Positions 1-12,078 of a stretch of 64,000 bases of DNA are shown piece by piece (position 1 is the first letter of the stretch; each line of letters opens with the position of its first letter). The DNA is from Elmis aenea (lineage: Eukaryota; Arthropoda; Insecta; Coleoptera; Elmidae). Both the position numbers and the translations under genes were made by a program. Under the pieces are notes generated by a model that saw nothing but the letters and a program-made list of their open reading frames with translations, did no database searches and was not told where the DNA came from. The stretch covers positions 50,505,494-50,569,493 of the forward strand of contig OX393577.1 of assembly GCA_947652605.1 (NCBI GenBank), given 5' to 3'.

Positions 1-2236
1 TACATATGCGGTATCAATAACAACAAACAAACATTCAGATGTGTTTAATTAAGAAGACTGTCTAAAGGGCAAGCTAAAAAATAATTGACTGTTAATAAAA
101 TATTAATACTAGAACACATACAACTATTAGCAATGAATATCATTTTTCTCCTCGCTGTATGAATGCATATGAATCAGCTGACATTTTCCTAGGACGAAAT
201 TATTTGCTAGTCTTTAATATATACATTTCCAAAAACATTTCATCTACCCAGCAATTCCTAACATTTTTTGACTATTAAAACCCTCCTAACATTATATTTG
301 TTATCGGTAGCTCTTCCCTGAAATCATACAAGGTATAACAAAATTAATCGTAGAAAATTTGAGGCGGTAAAGAAGAAATCAAATAAGGCCGATTAAACCC
401 AAAAAATCTGGATATACCTACACAGGGTGTCGACCGAAAGTATCGTAATTAGGACTATGCAAAATTAAATAATTGCCAATATTGGCTCTTCTGGTGATTT
501 TACGGTAAAAACTTTATATAAAAGTTGTTTAGAATCAAAAACTACGTCAGATTCTTCACTAGTATTTCCAATTTGGTTAGCATTTCCGCTTCATTTGGAA
601 AAACTTGAAAAATATCGCGGTAGTTTGGTTTCCTTGTTTTACCTATACGGATAATTATGCAGCTTAACAATATGCATTTATTACCGTATTTCAACATATT
701 TTTAGAAAATATTCTCTTTGATTGGCCGAATTGCACTGCGCGAATAAATATTTTTCACAAAATTTAATAACCCTATCAAATAATTTTAAGCGCGATATCG
801 CAAATTTTGGAAAGCGCGTGGATGCGTAAAATGTCACATGGGAGAACTTATTTAATTTTTATAAATAGGTGACTACTATATCAACACGAATTTGTAACCA
901 AATATTAAGTTTTTACACCAAACAGAACATATATCAACGGTTTAAGAGATACGCCCTTTTAAATACATTTTTTTGTGGCGTCCCAACGCGCAAACTTTTT
1001 TCAAAACTGTTATTTTTGAAATGATAATGCCCGCAGCAATTTTAAAATTTAGATCATCACAAGAAACTTACCTTCCCGCAATATAATATCAGCAGTTATT
1101 CAACTCTCCTTTTACATTTATGTAATAAAAAATTCCGATAATAGTAGAACGGTGAAAAAATTTCAAAAGCCGCGATATTTCATAAGTTTTATCAAAGAGG
1201 CGGAATCCTAATATTTTGTTTTTATGTGTCCTACGTAATACAAACCACAAGTACAACTAATTTTGTAGATTCCTTTACAGTCGCAAAGAGTTTATCCTTC
1301 TTCTTAGTGCAGCAAAAAAAAAGAACCGTTCAAAAAAAAAAATTTTTACTGTTCGTTAGACGTCAGTCGAGTTTTTTTTATTTTTAATTGTTTTCGTTTT
1401 GTGGGTATAGGGCGTCCCAATCAGAACTCCCCAGCCCTGTTTGTTTGGATTGCTGCAAAATATTAGAGTCGCAAGTTTAGCTATTCTAAAAATGTTATTG
1501 AATTGTAGCAGTTTTACAAAATCAGAAAGCTGCACTTAATTTTGTCTTTTAAAATTAAAGCCTAAACCGTCAAAATGCACCAAAAACTAGGTACATTATT
1601 GGCTAAGTATTAAAAATCAGCACATTTATTCCCTCTCGGTTTTAAATTATCACTTCTCTGAACACATCGTGTGTTTTTTCCTGACATAACTATCTTTTTA
1701 GAAAACATATTTATAATTCGCGGTATTACTTACTTATTTATTTGTAACAGCTAAGGTCCGCCTTTTTCATCCGAGTCGGATAAAATTGTAAAATGAACTG
1801 GAGTAGCTCGCAGACATTAATTTGTATATATCTGCTTTAAGCAGTTCTTCAGAATTTTTCTGCCTAATTCTCATCACAAAGTCTTCGTTTACAGGTTTTA
1901 CGTTTATAAAAGTATAAGTCGTTTTTTATTCTGGTACTTACTTAGGTAGATACTATTAATTGTAAAATACTAAAAATCTTTTGTGCATTATACTATTCCT
2001 GCATTAGTTAAACTTAATAATATAAAGGGGCGCACTCGAATTGCGGCGATTTTAATGACTTGTACTTAAGTACCACTCGAACTACGGCAAGTAATTAAGC
2101 ATGAGAGTTAAGCCGATACACGAACTGCGGAATAAAAAGCATTGCTACAGGTTTAAATTGTTTCTCAAATTCTACAACCATTTGGTTAGATTTGTATTAC
2201 TTTTTGCATATTGGGAAATTCGTTAGGTTTTGTATT
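1..2236. other. Unassigned AT-rich DNA
   Basis: I see no convincing gene here. The open frames are short and low in complexity. Near 420 there is a lone CACAGGGTGTCG, which resembles one end of the TA-flanked CAGGGTG elements found later in the window, but I found no partner end nearby. Confidence 0.6.
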
Positions 2237-2238
2237 TA

Positions 2239-2896
2239 GGGTAAGTCCGGGATAGATGCCCCACCGGCGAAGATGCCCCATCAAAATAATTTCGTTATTA
2301 ACGGACAGGTTGCGCTGGCTTTTTAAGGGTTGGTTTGTATTGCGTATGTGATTGTGTGCAGTGCTAATTTTTTTTTTAAAAACCTTATTCGGGCAAGTTA
2401 TTAGTTAGAGCTTCACAAAATTTATCACTATGGTTTGCTTGTACAAGCATATCAAGATAAAGTACTTTTATCATTGTTTTTGTAGTGCAATACATTTAGG
2501 CATACAATAGGTTAGTGTTCGTGCCAAAGTACATATTCTGGCACAAAATTTAAATTTGATATTTGGCTGAAATAAGTACCTCCTTAATTGTTAATACGTT
2601 TACTAAACATTTAGTTTCCGTTTATTAGTTTGTAATTACATAATATTTTCGTAGGGGCATCTATACCTATACTAGTGGGGCATCTTTCCCGACAATTTGA
2701 TGAAGATGGCAAATGCTCATATTCTAAGTTTTTAATTTTTCGACTCATATAAGTTTATAACAGTGTAAATTTTCATGTTTAAATAAAATAATATACATAG
2801 AGTTGTCATACAACGTAGTTACAACCATAGTTTTTACTCCTTTGTCCAGAAAATATTAGCATCTAAAAAGGTGGGGCATCTATCCCGGACTTACCC
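2239..2896. mobile_element. TA-flanked MITE with GGGTAAGTCC ends
   Basis: The left end GGGTAAGTCCGGGATAGATG is repeated as its reverse complement at the right end, giving terminal inverted repeats of about 26 bases. Each end is flanked by TA (2237-2238 and 2897-2898), the target duplication typical of Tc1/mariner-like elements. The word GGGGCATCT or its complement occurs five times near the ends (around 2255, 2270, 2654, 2677 and 2873), possibly as transposase-binding repeats. No transposase is encoded in the 658 bases, so it is non-autonomous. Confidence 0.85.
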
Positions 2897-2898
2897 TA

Positions 2899-4610
2899 TT
2901 AAAATTCAAGTCGATTCGGAGTTTGACATGATTTACATAGTTTTAAAAAGCTTAAAGTAGTTATAAATATTATAAATAGGTACTTGAATAATGCCCAGTG
3001 TATTTCACCTAGATGATGTAAATTAGCAGCATGTTGGTTTAAGTAATTGCACAAAATGTATTTAGTGCTCTCAAAAATAGCGACATCAAATGTCTTAAAC
3101 AAACCGGTTTAAATTATATCTACATGACGAAATGTCTTGGGTGGGTAAAATTGTAACTAAAATTACGCTAAAACTGCTTGTTGTACCTCTCTAAACGCAA
3201 AAATCTTAAAACATCTCCATTACTGAAATTAAAGCGTTCATTTTGATTGTTGTTTTCTGTTTGTACAAACATGCAAAATTACGTACCATTTAATATTGAT
3301 ACTTTCAAAAGAACGAATTATTTGTTTATGATTTGTTTATTTTCCAACTGTTATATATTGCTTCACAGGAGCATATGCTCAACTGAACATGATTTATTTT
3401 CCGATCATTACTTGCTAAAAATTTAACGAGAGAAAACAAAAATACAGCGTGTGTACAAGAGCCAATATTTGCAGTTTAATGTGTTTAGATTTGTTGCCTA
3501 ATGGGCCATTTGTGGTAGAATATGTTGCTATGGGGTTGTTTCTTCAATAATATCATATCCCTGAGGATACGTTTGCCATTCTATCCTAGTTTTGCTCCAT
3601 ATGCAGATTCTTTTTTAAATCTGTTTATTTTGCTACATATAATAATTATTAAACCTCATCAAACAGATTTCGGATTTTGGCCAACTAGTACATTTTACGG
3701 TTGAATGTAAAAAAAGGTCTAGACTTTAACATTAGGCAGAATAGCTGGATAAGTATAATTTCAAAAGTTTTGATTAATATATTAAATACATCTAAAAACA
3801 AACAATCAAAGTGATAAATTTTTTATTCATTTACTATTTACTTTTGTTAAATTGATCTTTAAAAAATAGAAGCCAGTTTTATCCAAAACCAATAATTTTT
3901 GGCACCTGCTGAAGTTATCATAGTCGAAAAATATGGTTGAAGAATATATTTAGTAAGAATACATGAAGTTTTAATGTTTCGTAAATAAATAAGATCGCTG
4001 CTTACAAAAACATGTAAGTCTCTAAGGAATATTTAAAATAAATGATTTTTAATTAAAATCATTTCTTTTACTAAATTGCTTAAGACTGTTTCTGAAAGCT
4101 TTTACATTTAATCGCTTTTGGCAGATCTCAGAATATTTTGTTTTTGTTGGTTATTTTTTATTTATCCTCAACGTAGACGGAATTATTATGAATACAAAAT
4201 ATTTAGCATGTTGCAAATGCTGCAATCAATCTTTATTAACAATTTTGAAAATGTTTTTGTTCGTAAAACGATATATGATTTGATGAGTATATTGTTAAAT
4301 AAATATAATTTTGATTATTAGCTTTAAACACACAATGAATGGCGACTAAAGGTGATGCAGTGAACCAAAATACTTTTCTCTCTTTCAAAGGTGTACTTAA
4401 GACAGTTGGCAGCAAACATAGGAAATCAAATAAAACTGGATTATTAACAAGACATGCCTGAAAATTATTAACATTGTTACAAAGCGCGATTTTTGTAAAT
4501 TACGCAAGCAGACACCAGTGTTTAACAATCCGAGGCGAATTACAACAAAACTTAGAACAGAATTTATATGTTTATTATAGCTTTTACAAATCCTAGATCA
4601 TCAGCGTCCA
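2899..4610. other. Unassigned AT-rich DNA
   Basis: No gene or repeat family is recognised. The open frames of 60-67 codons are dominated by F, I, L, N and K codons, as expected by chance in AT-rich DNA. Confidence 0.55.
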
Positions 4611-5010
4611 GTGGCGTGTGCAGGATATGCTTTCATGACAAAAGTTGTAAAAAGCTTATTACGCACGAGTGGAAAATTTGCGCCCTGAGCCGCATAGCAT
4701 ATTTCTACGAGTGCGTAATTGCTTTAAACTCGTGTTATGTAGCTTACTTTTTCTACGATCAAATAATACAAACGATTTTACCGTTTTTTTTTGGCTAAAC
4801 ACACTTGTACGTACGCTGTTAACAGTCAACTTTGACGTAAGTCTACTTTGACATTTCTATACAAGTGTGCTTCTGGCTTACCGTGCGTAATGACTCGCTT
4901 ACTATGCATGCAGGCTGGGTTTGACATGAACCTACTTTAGTAATTTCTAAAAAAAAAACTGTGCTTTTTGCTTACCGTGCGTAAAGACCAAATTACTATG
5001 CATACACAAA
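4611..5010 (+). repeat. Dispersed hairpin repeat, copy 1, with tandem tail
   Basis: The left part can fold: TTATTACGCACGAGTGG near 4658 faces CGAGTGCGTAATTGC near 4710. It is followed by AACTCGTGTTATGTAGC and then a tail of about 75 bases (CTTACCGTGCGTAATGACTC) present twice in tandem, at about 4840-4918 and 4920-5000. The same series of blocks recurs at 17635-17930 and, inverted, at 29105-29330. CAGTGGCGTGTGCAGG near 4610 resembles a hAT terminus. No coding capacity is seen. Confidence 0.75.
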
Positions 5011-5096
5011 GTCCAGTCATTTACAATAGTGGTCGTAGAAAAATATACATATACTTATATCGCTCAAACAAATTTTATTTTTGACAACACCAGTTA

Positions 5097-5695
5097 CACA
5101 GGGTATCCACTTTCAAATTCGAACATAAGAATTTAATACCTACTGTTTGAAACGTTTTCGTGGATTCCTGCTCGCCAATTCAACTTATAGGAAAAGTAAT
5201 TGTACCAACAGAAAGATAAAACTATTCCGAATCTAACGGTACAAGTAATAAGACTAAAGGTACGATTTTTGGTTTAGTATATTAATACAAAATTTAAACA
5301 TTTTTAAATTTTAAAGGCTCTGATTTACATTAAATTTCAATTCTGACAGTATGTGCCTATTAATTTGATTATTTTCTAACGTTACATTAAGTAAATATTA
5401 AAAAATTATCAAATTATCCAATAAAAAAAGACTTTTCTTGGTAAAAACTTTTCACAGTGGCTATAGTTTGCAGAGGGAAGATTTGTTTGCTGTTAAACTG
5501 TTTAATTTAATAACAGACCTGTACCTCCTGCAAGTACAATTCAAAAATATGCCCAAAAATTTGAAAAATCTGCCAAAGTTTGTTATTTTATTTACATGTA
5601 CCTATGTAGTATCTATAAAAATATTGACAAAATACAAAAAAAAATATTACAAAATGATAAACTGTCGATGTTCGAGTTTCCAAATGGACACCGTG
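5097..5695. mobile_element. TA-flanked inverted-repeat element
   Basis: The left end CACAGGGTATCCACTTTC continues to a TTCGAACAT block. The right end contains ATGTTCGAG and closes with CAAATGGACACCGTG. These are imperfect inverted repeats of about 28 bases, flanked by TA at 5095-5096 and 5696-5697. The interior contains an 89-codon open frame (5438-5707) that matches nothing I know and runs through the end. Probably a non-autonomous Tc1/mariner-like element. Confidence 0.65.
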
Positions 5696-5697
5696 TA

Positions 5698-6655
5698 TAA
5701 CATATAGTTATTAAATAGAAGCTAATTATTCAGACTTAATTAAATTTTAGAAAGTATTTTCTAACTCATCGAAAATTAACTTAAAAAGAAAATAGCGAGC
5801 GATATTAAGAGATTTTCATTTTATTAAAATTCCATTATTCCATTAATACACGACTGTTCATTGTTAAAACAAATATAGAAACAAAAATGAAGCGTATGTA
5901 ACAGAAATAGTCAAAACAAACATGTAACGACGCCAAGCGCTCCGCATTCAATAAAACTCAAATATATTTTTCAATCACAAAATTGTTTAAAAAAAACAAA
6001 CAGGTATGCGGATTCCGAGTTTCAGGTATTCCCATTAAATATTTAACATTCCGAAATACAAAACAAAATCTAACTTAATCATTTCCGCCTCAGTAACGTT
6101 CCATATGCGATAAATCAGAAGTTGAATCCACGGACAATGCAATCAGTACTCAAACTTCACCAAAGCTCGTAAGCTCGATGAACTTTATAAACTAAAGCTC
6201 ATCGGAAGCTCTAGAGTTATTGAATTTTACAAGCACATTATACAGGTGAGTGATTTATTCATTGCACACTACCTCAATTTTCTAAATGTTTCCAGGAAAC
6301 AGACACGTACCAAACCATAATTACACAACAATGATGTCTTTCAAGGGAAGACAGAAATTTCAAGCGCTGCACATCTTTATTATTAAGTTTAAATTTAAAA
6401 TTTAGCACGAGAGGCACTTTGACTTTATTATACTCGCATACTCACATGTACATACACAAACACACAAATGGCGAAAGTCATATGGTGATCCCTATTTTTT
6501 ACTATCAAGATCAATGACTTAACAGGGCCATTAAAAAAGTCTACAACAAATCGATCGTTTATTATAAAAGTAGTTTATTGTTCTTAGTATTTAAGGGTTG
6601 CATTTTAGTTGATTACAACTTACTGATCAAGTTTTCTTAGTTTACCCACATTTCT
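5698..6655. other. Unassigned AT-rich DNA
   Basis: No gene, RNA or repeat recognised in this stretch. Confidence 0.5.
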
Positions 6656-6656
6656 A

Positions 6657-6714
6657 TGAATTTATTGTGCATTTATTGTGCATTTATTGTGCATTATTGT
6701 GCATTTATTGTGCA
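6657..6714 (+). repeat. 11-bp tandem repeat, about five copies
   Basis: The unit ATTTATTGTGC is repeated head to tail about five times. One copy has lost bases and reads ATTATTGTGC. Simple minisatellite. Confidence 0.9.
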
Positions 6715-7200
6715 CACAATTTTATTAAGAATTTACCCAACCAATACTATTTTTTTGGGTCATAAGTAAACCTAAACCGTTAAGAAATTATGAAAATAAT
6801 TTACTCTTAATTATTTTAATTTCAGTTTTACTTGAATTACGTTATCTTTTGTTTATAAAAAAAAAAACAAGAAACAAACGATTGTTACATTTTAATATTT
6901 AATAACTTTTCGCTAAATTATAATGTATTATAAATCTTTTATAAATTGTAGGTTTTCATCCGTCCAGTTTAATTGTAAAATGGCACAGTTTTACTGCTTA
7001 ACTGACCCAATGTGTAATTAGACGACAAAAATGGACTTATACCACTTTTTTTTCTAAATATTCATGCAATTTTATTTACCAACGAATATTCAATTGGTCA
7101 AAGCATTTGGATATTTTATTATATGAACTGTAAATTGACTGTAAATAAAAAGTTCGCACTAAATTATACCTGAATTATTTGACAATTGACACCTCGATTT
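6715..7200. other. Unassigned AT-rich DNA
   Basis: Nothing coding is seen. GGACTTATACCACTTTTT near 7031 resembles TGAACTTATACCACTTTC near 7211, at the edge of the palindrome that follows, so the palindrome family may extend into this stretch. Confidence 0.4.
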
Positions 7201-7204
7201 TTTC

Positions 7205-7710
7205 CAAAATTGAACTTATACCACTTTCATAATAAACTTTCCAAATTGATTTTTTTTTTATAATCGATTTCTCAGAATATTTTATCCTTGATAAAATTTG
7301 GTGCATGACCTAAAAATAATTCCAATGACACTAGATTTTAGCGATTTTAGAAATATTCGCAAGAGTAAAGTGCCCTTATTTTAAGAGTTACAAAAAATAT
7401 TATCTATATGTAAACGATTTTTTATAATAAATCATATTTTTAATTTGTAAACAACTTTTTTCTATTATCGTTTTTGTAACTCTCAAAATAAGGGCACTTC
7501 ACTCTTGCGAGTATTTTTTAAAATCGCTTAAATCTAGTATTATATGAATTTTTATTTAACTTTTTTATACCTTGAAATTAGTTTTAGAGCATGCACCAAC
7601 TTTTATAAAAAATGATATTTACCTAGAAATCGATGAAAAAAGTTTTCATTTGTTGCAGACTTTTTTATAAACCTTGTTTAAGTATTCGCAAAGTTAAACA
7701 AAGGTATAAA
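7205..7710. mobile_element. Palindromic (foldback) element
   Basis: Two long arms face each other around an AT-rich spacer at about 7405-7455. The left arm carries AAGAGTAAAGTGCCCTTATT near 7361, and the right arm carries AATAAGGGCACTTCACTCTT near 7487. The arms continue outward through an ATCGATTTC block and a GGTGCATG/CATGCACC block. Ends and target duplication are not sharply defined. No transposase. The predicted hairpin arms are about 170-200 bases. Confidence 0.75.
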
Positions 7711-8166
7711 AAGTTAAGCCACATCCAAAAAAATAAATTTCACAAAATACTGTCAAACATTATTTAAAACTTCTGATTGACGGATGAACTCATAAACAGG
7801 CACAACAACAGGCAGATAATAATAAAAGCCAATCTTTTTCCTCATGTATTTCTAAAATGAACCCAACAGTTTTATTAAAGCATCTTATATATGGAACTAT
7901 TTCAATTTCAACTTAGCGAACTTTACAGGTTAAAAACTTTTTTAAGAGCACTTAAAGGATTTTTAAAGAAGTTATTGAAGGTGTTCTTTGTTAAAAGCTG
8001 TAGTTTGGTTAAATAAACTATTCCAGTCCGTCTCTTAAAAATTTCCGTTCTGAGATTCTTCCTCAAGGAAACTTAAAGTTTAACGTTTTAGTTTAAACGC
8101 GGATATTATTTGAGATATTAACTAACAGTATATAGGTACAATGAGCATATAAAACCAATGATTGTT

Positions 8167-10087
8167 TTAACCCTTATTCTCCTAGCGTCGTCAAATGACG
8201 ACGTTTAGAGTGATCGCACCCAAAAGTGGACCGCGAGATGCGCAAAGAGAGGGGATCGCGATTGATATTTAGACTTTTCTAAAAACGTTGACTTTTAGTG
8301 GACTTAATTTGACTACTGTGATTTACAGGTTATTACCACGTTGCTGAGACAGGCCGATGTTTTTAGGTGGTGCAGTAATAAACGCTTTGGACCTGTTTTG
8401 GTTTCTGCGTCACAGTCCACTTCTCGCTGCGACCACTCTACCTGTTCTGTAATAACGGTGTATTGTCAGGTACCTGATGATTTTAAACCTGTCAGCTTAA
8501 GTTTAATTACTCAGGTAAACAATTGTTTTCATAAATGTAGCCATTGCATCGCAGTAAGTTGCAGACTTCGAACATATTTAATTGTTAAAAGTGATCAATT
8601 TACGAGAGAACACGAAAACCATGACGTCGTCAAAAAAGTAAGTACTAAATAATATAATTACGGTAAAAATATTTTATTTGTTTACATATTTTGAATATAT
8701 AATAGTCGTTTTTTATATAAAATGTAATTATTTATAATAACATTTATAAGGGAGTTATTTCGCTATAAATTTGATTGTCGTCATATGACGACGCTAGGAG
8801 AATGCATGTACCCTATTTGTCCTTAGATTTTTGAGTGTAGCCGAAATGATGGATTTGTTAGAAAATGATGATAGTGACCAAGATATTTTTATTGAACCAC
8901 CTGCAGTTAATGAGCTAACAGACGAAGATTCAGATGAAGAAGAAGGGACGAATATAAACTGTTTATCCAGAAATCAACTAATGGCACCGGCAGAGAAAAA
9001 ACAGACCAGAAAAGAAGCTTCAACTATTTCCAACCTAAACAAAATACCAAAGATCACCAAAAAATCAAAAAAAGATCAAATTATATGGAGCAGTGGCAGT
9101 AAAACTATAGGTACATTACATATACAACCTAGTCAATTTCATCTTATGGCAGAAGAAAATATTGATGAAGTCACTGCTGTTCAATATTTTGAACGGTTTT
9201 TTGATGATACTTTAATCGAATTAATTATTACTGGCAGTTCCGAATATTGCTTATCAAAAAACTGGCCAGATATAAAATTAACCAAAGAGGAACTGCGAGT
9301 ATTTTTTGCCATTTTAATTGTTTCTGGGTACAATCCATTGCCAGGAAAAGCAATGTATTGGAGTACATGTAGTGATTTGCGCAACATTGCGATATTTGAA
9401 TCTATGCGAAGGGATAGATTTGATAATATCATGAAATCACTTCATTTTAAATAAAATTTAAACTTAGACAAGCTCGATAAGTTTTCCAAATTACGACCAT
9501 TAATTTCATATATTCAAAAAAAATGTATGGAAAATTGAACACCCACCTCAGCAATATCGCATGATGAGGCAATGGTGGAATACTTCGGTAGGCACGGATG
9601 TAAGCAAGCGATTAGAAATAAACCAATACGATTTGGATACAAGGTTTGGTGTCAAAATTCACCATCTGGTTATCTAATCGCCTTTGATCCTTACCAAGGA
9701 AAAACTTATCGAGGAAATGAAATAATGGAGAGTAAATTTGGTAAATGTTCATCTACAGTGCTTTACTTGCTAGACCAATATCCTATATATACCTTGCTTT
9801 CAACCTTATCATAGGTTATAAGTTTATAGTTTATATGTCTCAAATTTAATTTACATTGTAATATACTTTCACAAATAAATCTGAAATTATAAAACATACC
9901 AAGATTATTATTATTTGTACTCATATTCCCCTAGCGTCGTCATATAACGACAGCTCCTAAGTCAGGACCTGCGTCCTGTAATTTAATAAAAAGTGATTTT
10001 TCATATATCTATGGCCATTTTTAAACAACTGATTGAATTTGAAAACATTTTGATAAATATTTCTCAATTCCGGAGAATAGGGGTTAA
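8167..10087 (+). mobile_element. piggyBac-family element, defective
   Basis: TTAA occurs at both edges (8167-8170 and 10084-10087), the exact target site of piggyBac elements. The left end CCCTTATTCTCC pairs with GGAGAATAGGGG on the right with one mismatch. Next to the left end is TAGCGTCGTCAAATGACGAC, a palindrome. A second copy of that subterminal block lies inverted inside the element at 8777-8802, and a third lies at 9930-9950. A transposase pseudogene occupies 8846-9814. The total of about 1.9 kb is short for an autonomous piggyBac (usually about 2.4 kb or more). Confidence 0.9.
8846..9814 (+). pseudogene. piggyBac transposase pseudogene
   Basis: The first ATG in frame is at 8846. The reading frame has an acidic N-terminus, as PGBD proteins do, then the conserved start of the transposase domain, including SQFHLMAEE, the VQYFERFFDD segment and GKAMYWSTCSDL. 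It stops at TAA 9452-9454, resumes in the same frame, meets a TGA near 9535, and continues through HDEAMVEYFGRHGCKQAIR, KPIRFGYKVW and FDPYQGKTY up to 9814. The Asp of the HDEAM motif is the second catalytic residue of the family. The third and fourth acidic positions and the cysteine-rich C-terminus are missing through a large deletion. Two internal stops plus this deletion make it non-functional. The frame 8341-8652 in front of it is not related. Confidence 0.9.
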
Positions 10088-10850
10088 AGCTGTACCTTTG
10101 CGGCTTTTTACAAGGAATAAACAATTTTGTGGTTTATAATACGTTTATAATTACATTAAATGAATAATAGGGAGTTGTATAATGACAAAATGAAGGGTAA
10201 ATCTGCCTTAAAATTGGAGTATCTTTTCTGATGTATACAATTTCTGAATGGAATATAAATGCAAATTCGCTTTGATTATATTTGCTTACTGATTGCATGT
10301 TTAATTATTCATAAATTTTTCTTTGGCACCGGTCCTTAAAAATGCAGAATACGATAGCCCTTTTTAATTTTTACAACAAAGCTCTATTTACATAAAAAAA
10401 ACTTCTAACAGAACCGGATCTACGCAAAATATATAAAGGGGGGCGCGAAGGAAATTGGATATCGAAATCAAAATTATTTATTGAGATAACAAAATTACAG
10501 TAACATAACATACATACTAAAAATGACAGCAATTACGGATACAACGAGTTCTAAGTGCTCCAGATTTTATTGAATTTTTAAGTTTACCCTAGCAAAAGAA
10601 AAGGTACTAACAAATACACACATTTTTAAAATATTACATTCCAAAGTCCAAAGATGGTTGGGAAATAAAAACAAATACATAAATTTTCACATGCAATATG
10701 TCCATTTTTAAAATGGCTGAATATTTTCACCCATCTTTTATCAATTTCAACGTGTTGATTTTCCCATTGTATTAATTTTTCAGAATTTAAATATACATTC
10801 AGTCTTCTAATTTCTTCACGATCGAATTAGGAGATTTACAGATTTTAGTC
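10088..10850. other. Unassigned AT-rich DNA
   Basis: No gene or repeat family recognised. Confidence 0.5.
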
Positions 10851-10960
10851 TTGAAATATCGAAAAGGACAAAAAGGAGGACACTTTTCAAGGGAGGACAG
10901 AAGTGAAAAAAGGAGGACTGTCCTCCCTAAAGGAGGACGGTTGGTCACCTTAGTAATATA
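10851..10960 (+). repeat. AAGGAGGAC word cluster, possible hAT end
   Basis: The word AGGAGGAC (or GGGAGGAC) occurs five times within 80 bases, including the palindrome GGAGGACTGTCCTCC. It is followed by GGTTGGTCACCTTA, which weakly resembles a hAT terminus. No second end was found. The open frames across it are translations of the repeat. Confidence 0.45.
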
Positions 10961-11703
10961 CGTAAGTATCACGCGTTGTTGTTTGAATTTAAAGTTAAGG
11001 CCACGACCGCAAATCAAAATATTGTGGAGCAATAGATTCGGGGATGCAGTTCCTAATAAGGCGAATATAACCGACAAGATTATTCTCGTATCGGACCATT
11101 AATAGATAGATTTTGGATCGGGTGTGTGCACTTCGTGAAGCTCGCTGATATGTTGACTGTTGATTGACCACCAACAACGATCGAAAAATCACCTGCGTCA
11201 GAAGCTCGCCCAATCGAATTATCATCTCTACCAGTCATTCAGCAACTTGCACAAAAATAATTTGATCAACAGGAAACTTTAAATGTGACCTGGAGGCATT
11301 CTTTCAATCGCAACCCACAGACTTCTGGATGTGCGGTGTCCACTCCCTACTGGAAAAACGTCATTGATAATAATGGCGCATATGTTTTGAAAGAATATTG
11401 CATTGACTTCTTTATAATTAAGTTCATGTAAAACTAAAAAGCCGATAAAGACTTTTCAGCTAATGCAATAATACTGCATTACCTAGTTTTAAGCAAGATT
11501 CATTTTAAATAATTTTAAATTAAAATTGTGCGACTTATTAAACCTAAGAAGAACCATTTTATCTTCTTAAATAGCTTTTTAAAAAATACCTGGTATTGCA
11601 TTTAACATTATTACGCACTGTCAAACAAATATTTAAAGACAGTTTCATTAGCTTCGAGTAATAACCTAGCCTTGTGCTTAGCTTATGTAAGAAATGAAAG
11701 AAA
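10961..11703. other. Unassigned DNA before the copia insertion
   Basis: Base composition is slightly more balanced between 10990 and 11370 than in the neighbours, with several short open frames, but no protein family is recognised. Confidence 0.4.
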
Positions 11704-11708
11704 GTTTT

Positions 11709-11889
11709 TGTTGAGCGGAATCAGATAGTTTAGTTCAAGTTTTTTTTTTTTGACACTGTTGTTATTGAATATTTAACTGTCAGTCGTTTTGATTTGTAAA
11801 CAACTTTTCTATATAAAAATAAAAGTGTTAGTCTTGAATGGTTTTATTTATTTGCTAAAAGCTGGCACTGTATAAGGATAACTTCAACA
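11709..11889 (+). repeat. 5' LTR of the copia element
   Basis: Bounded by TGTTGA and TCAACA. It contains a T-tract near 11740, a TATA-like TATATAAAA at 11810-11818 likely to place the transcription start, and AATAAAAG just after it that could serve as a polyadenylation signal in the 3' copy. Confidence 0.95.
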
Positions 11890-11904
11890 GGTTATGGGCC
11901 CAGA
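11890..11904 (+). promoter_or_regulatory. Primer-binding site for half initiator tRNA-Met
   Basis: Immediately after the LTR is GGTTATGGGCCCAG, complementary to the anticodon-arm region of insect initiator tRNA-Met rather than to a tRNA 3' end. Drosophila copia is known to prime from a cleaved tRNA-iMet half using this kind of site, so the same mechanism is inferred here. Confidence 0.85.
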
Positions 11905-12078
11905 CCACACTAGCAAATAAAAGTAAAGAACAGTGAAGGCGACAGTTGACTGATGTTGTAAAGTCAAAGGCGACGATTTTCTGGACCATTTAATTTCGGT
12001 CACGCGGCGAAAATATTTTGTGAAATTTCGATAATTTCTGGACAATTTGTTTTTGGTGCCGGTGCGAGATTAGACAAA

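Noticed and set aside
6657..6714. Possible CRISPR-like repeat
   Set aside because: Direct tandem units of 11 bases with no spacers, in a eukaryotic genome.
8341..8652. 103-codon frame inside the piggyBac left part
   Set aside because: No transposase or host motif. It lies between two copies of the element's end block, where coding is not expected.
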